A stretch of DNA of 64,000 nt, from NCBI RefSeq assembly GCF_910583865.1, contig NZ_CAJTYX010000008.1, positions 16,011 to 80,010 of the forward strand, given 5' to 3'. Source of the stretch: an uncultured Muribaculum sp. (GTDB lineage: Bacteria; Bacteroidota; Bacteroidia; Bacteroidales; Muribaculaceae). Below the pieces are notes generated by a model. It saw only the letters and a program-made list of their open reading frames with translations. It was not told where the DNA came from and did not search any database. This document shows positions 63,461 through 64,000 of the stretch, one piece after another. How positions within the stretch are numbered: the first letter of the stretch is position 1; each line of letters opens with the position of its first letter. A program made the position numbers and the translations under genes.

Positions 63461-64000
63461 ATGAAAAACAATATATTGTTCATACTGCTATTGGCAATCT
63501 GCATCTCCACATCTGCCAAAGCCGGAAATCCTAATCTCGTCGGTGCTTGGCAAGGACCGAAAGAATTGACAATAAACATCTGTGCGCTGCCCGAAAATCG
63601 CTTGGGCATGTGCCATTGCGGGATATTCCGCACTTTCGGTTGGGCGGATGTCGCATTGACCGTTGACGGCGATTCGTTGATGATTAAGGCGAAAGATTAT
63701 GGAAGCCCTCTGGTGGGACGGTTTCGTATTGAGTCAGCAGAGAGATTGACGGGAACTCTGACAATGGGCAATCCTGGCGACGACTGGTACTTCAACGGTC
63801 TGGCAGAATTTATAAAGCAAAAGCCGATAATGCCGGAAAATATCAATCATGACCTTGAAGGAACGATACTTCCGGCGGATTACGGGAATTTGGCTCTCGC
63901 CAGGGACAAAGCATGGAATGCATTATCGACAGTTTCCCCAAGTTCGTATAATCGCAAAAACGAAACGTGCAACTTTCAAAAACGAAACGAGCAAATCTTC
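63461..64000 (+). CDS. Secreted protein of unknown function (3' partial)
   Basis: The frame opens with MKKNILFILLLAICISTSAKA-like signal sequence (exactly MKNNILFILLLAICISTSAK) and stays open to the window end, 180 codons. The mature part begins GNPNLVGAWQGP and contains ICALPENRLGMCHCGIF and GTLTMGNPGDDWYFNGLAEF. It is reminiscent of small beta domains ahead of hydrolases in Bacteroidota, but I cannot assign it. Near the end of the window two near-identical copies of CAAAAACGAAACG occur within the frame, which could mark an interruption beyond the edge. Confidence 0.6.
   Translation, partial: MKNNILFILLLAICISTSAKAGNPNLVGAWQGPKELTINICALPENRLGMCHCGIFRTFGWADVALTVDGDSLMIKAKDYGSPLVGRFRIESAERLTGTLTMGNPGDDWYFNGLAEFIKQKPIMPENINHDLEGTILPADYGNLALARDKAWNALSTVSPSSYNRKNETCNFQKRNEQIF

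Noticed and set aside
1..64000. tRNA, rRNA, tmRNA or known riboswitches
   Set aside because: I looked through the intergenic segments for cloverleaf-type arms, GGTTCGAATCC-like T loops and conserved riboswitch cores and found none convincing. A covariance-model scan would be decisive.

Overview
The window comes from a Bacteroidota chromosome, order Bacteroidales, most likely a gut Muribaculaceae-type organism. The evidence is the many promoters of the Bacteroidota form (TAnnTTTG at -7, sometimes with TTTG about 20 bases upstream), a short primary sigma factor without region 1.1, several large secreted proteins ending in type IX secretion (Por) style sorting domains, DUF4296 and DUF6377 proteins, a GH92 mannosidase, and near absence of strong Shine-Dalgarno sites. 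Genus is not determinable by eye. I saw no rRNA, tRNA, CRISPR array or intact insertion sequence.

Layout. 1-9 kb: housekeeping and membrane genes (cation efflux, tRNA threonylcarbamoylation, a polyprenyl sugar-phosphate transferase, a ClC channel with CBS domains, a K+-dependent membrane pyrophosphatase, TypA). 9-20 kb: an MFS carrier, an AI-2E family permease, a DUF6377 regulator, a secreted protein, mutL and a TPR protein. 20-31 kb: three very large secreted proteins on the minus strand (M6 metalloprotease, a 1513-residue Fn3/anchor protein, a 1039-residue chitobiase-C/PKD protein). 31-37.5 kb: a minus-strand housekeeping run ileS, DksA-like, lspA, DUF4296 lipoprotein, a small unknown, TIGR02757. 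37.5-40.6 kb: a small RPGAGRK protein and a GH92 glycosidase.

40.6-45.1 kb holds a compact four-gene minus-strand operon (SAM methyltransferase, small superfamily I helicase, a protein of unknown family, and a DUF1848 protein with a cysteine cluster) with gaps of only 1 to 6 bases. It sits between ordinary genes and is my first candidate for an undescribed system, possibly defensive. 45-54 kb returns to core genes: rpmH, nadE, glpK-glpF, rpoD, a DegP/HtrA protease and an M20 deacylase.

54.9-62.3 kb is a uronate catabolic locus: kduD, a DUF4861 lipoprotein, an orphan galactitol-type PTS IIC permease, a kduI that carries an added signal peptide, then a propeller sensor fused directly to an AraC DNA-binding domain without a kinase. 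Together they suggest that the isomerase step occurs in the periplasm, that its product is imported by the IIC protein, and that KduD completes the pathway inside. This is the second candidate. 62.9-64 kb, of lower GC, holds a GNAT acetyltransferase and a secreted protein cut by the window edge.

Intergenic DNA has two kinds of repeat worth attention: arrays of the self-complementary 7-mer GTCnGAC at 9-base period, each next to a 13-base signature (three loci), and two long nested palindromic elements flanking the glpKF region.
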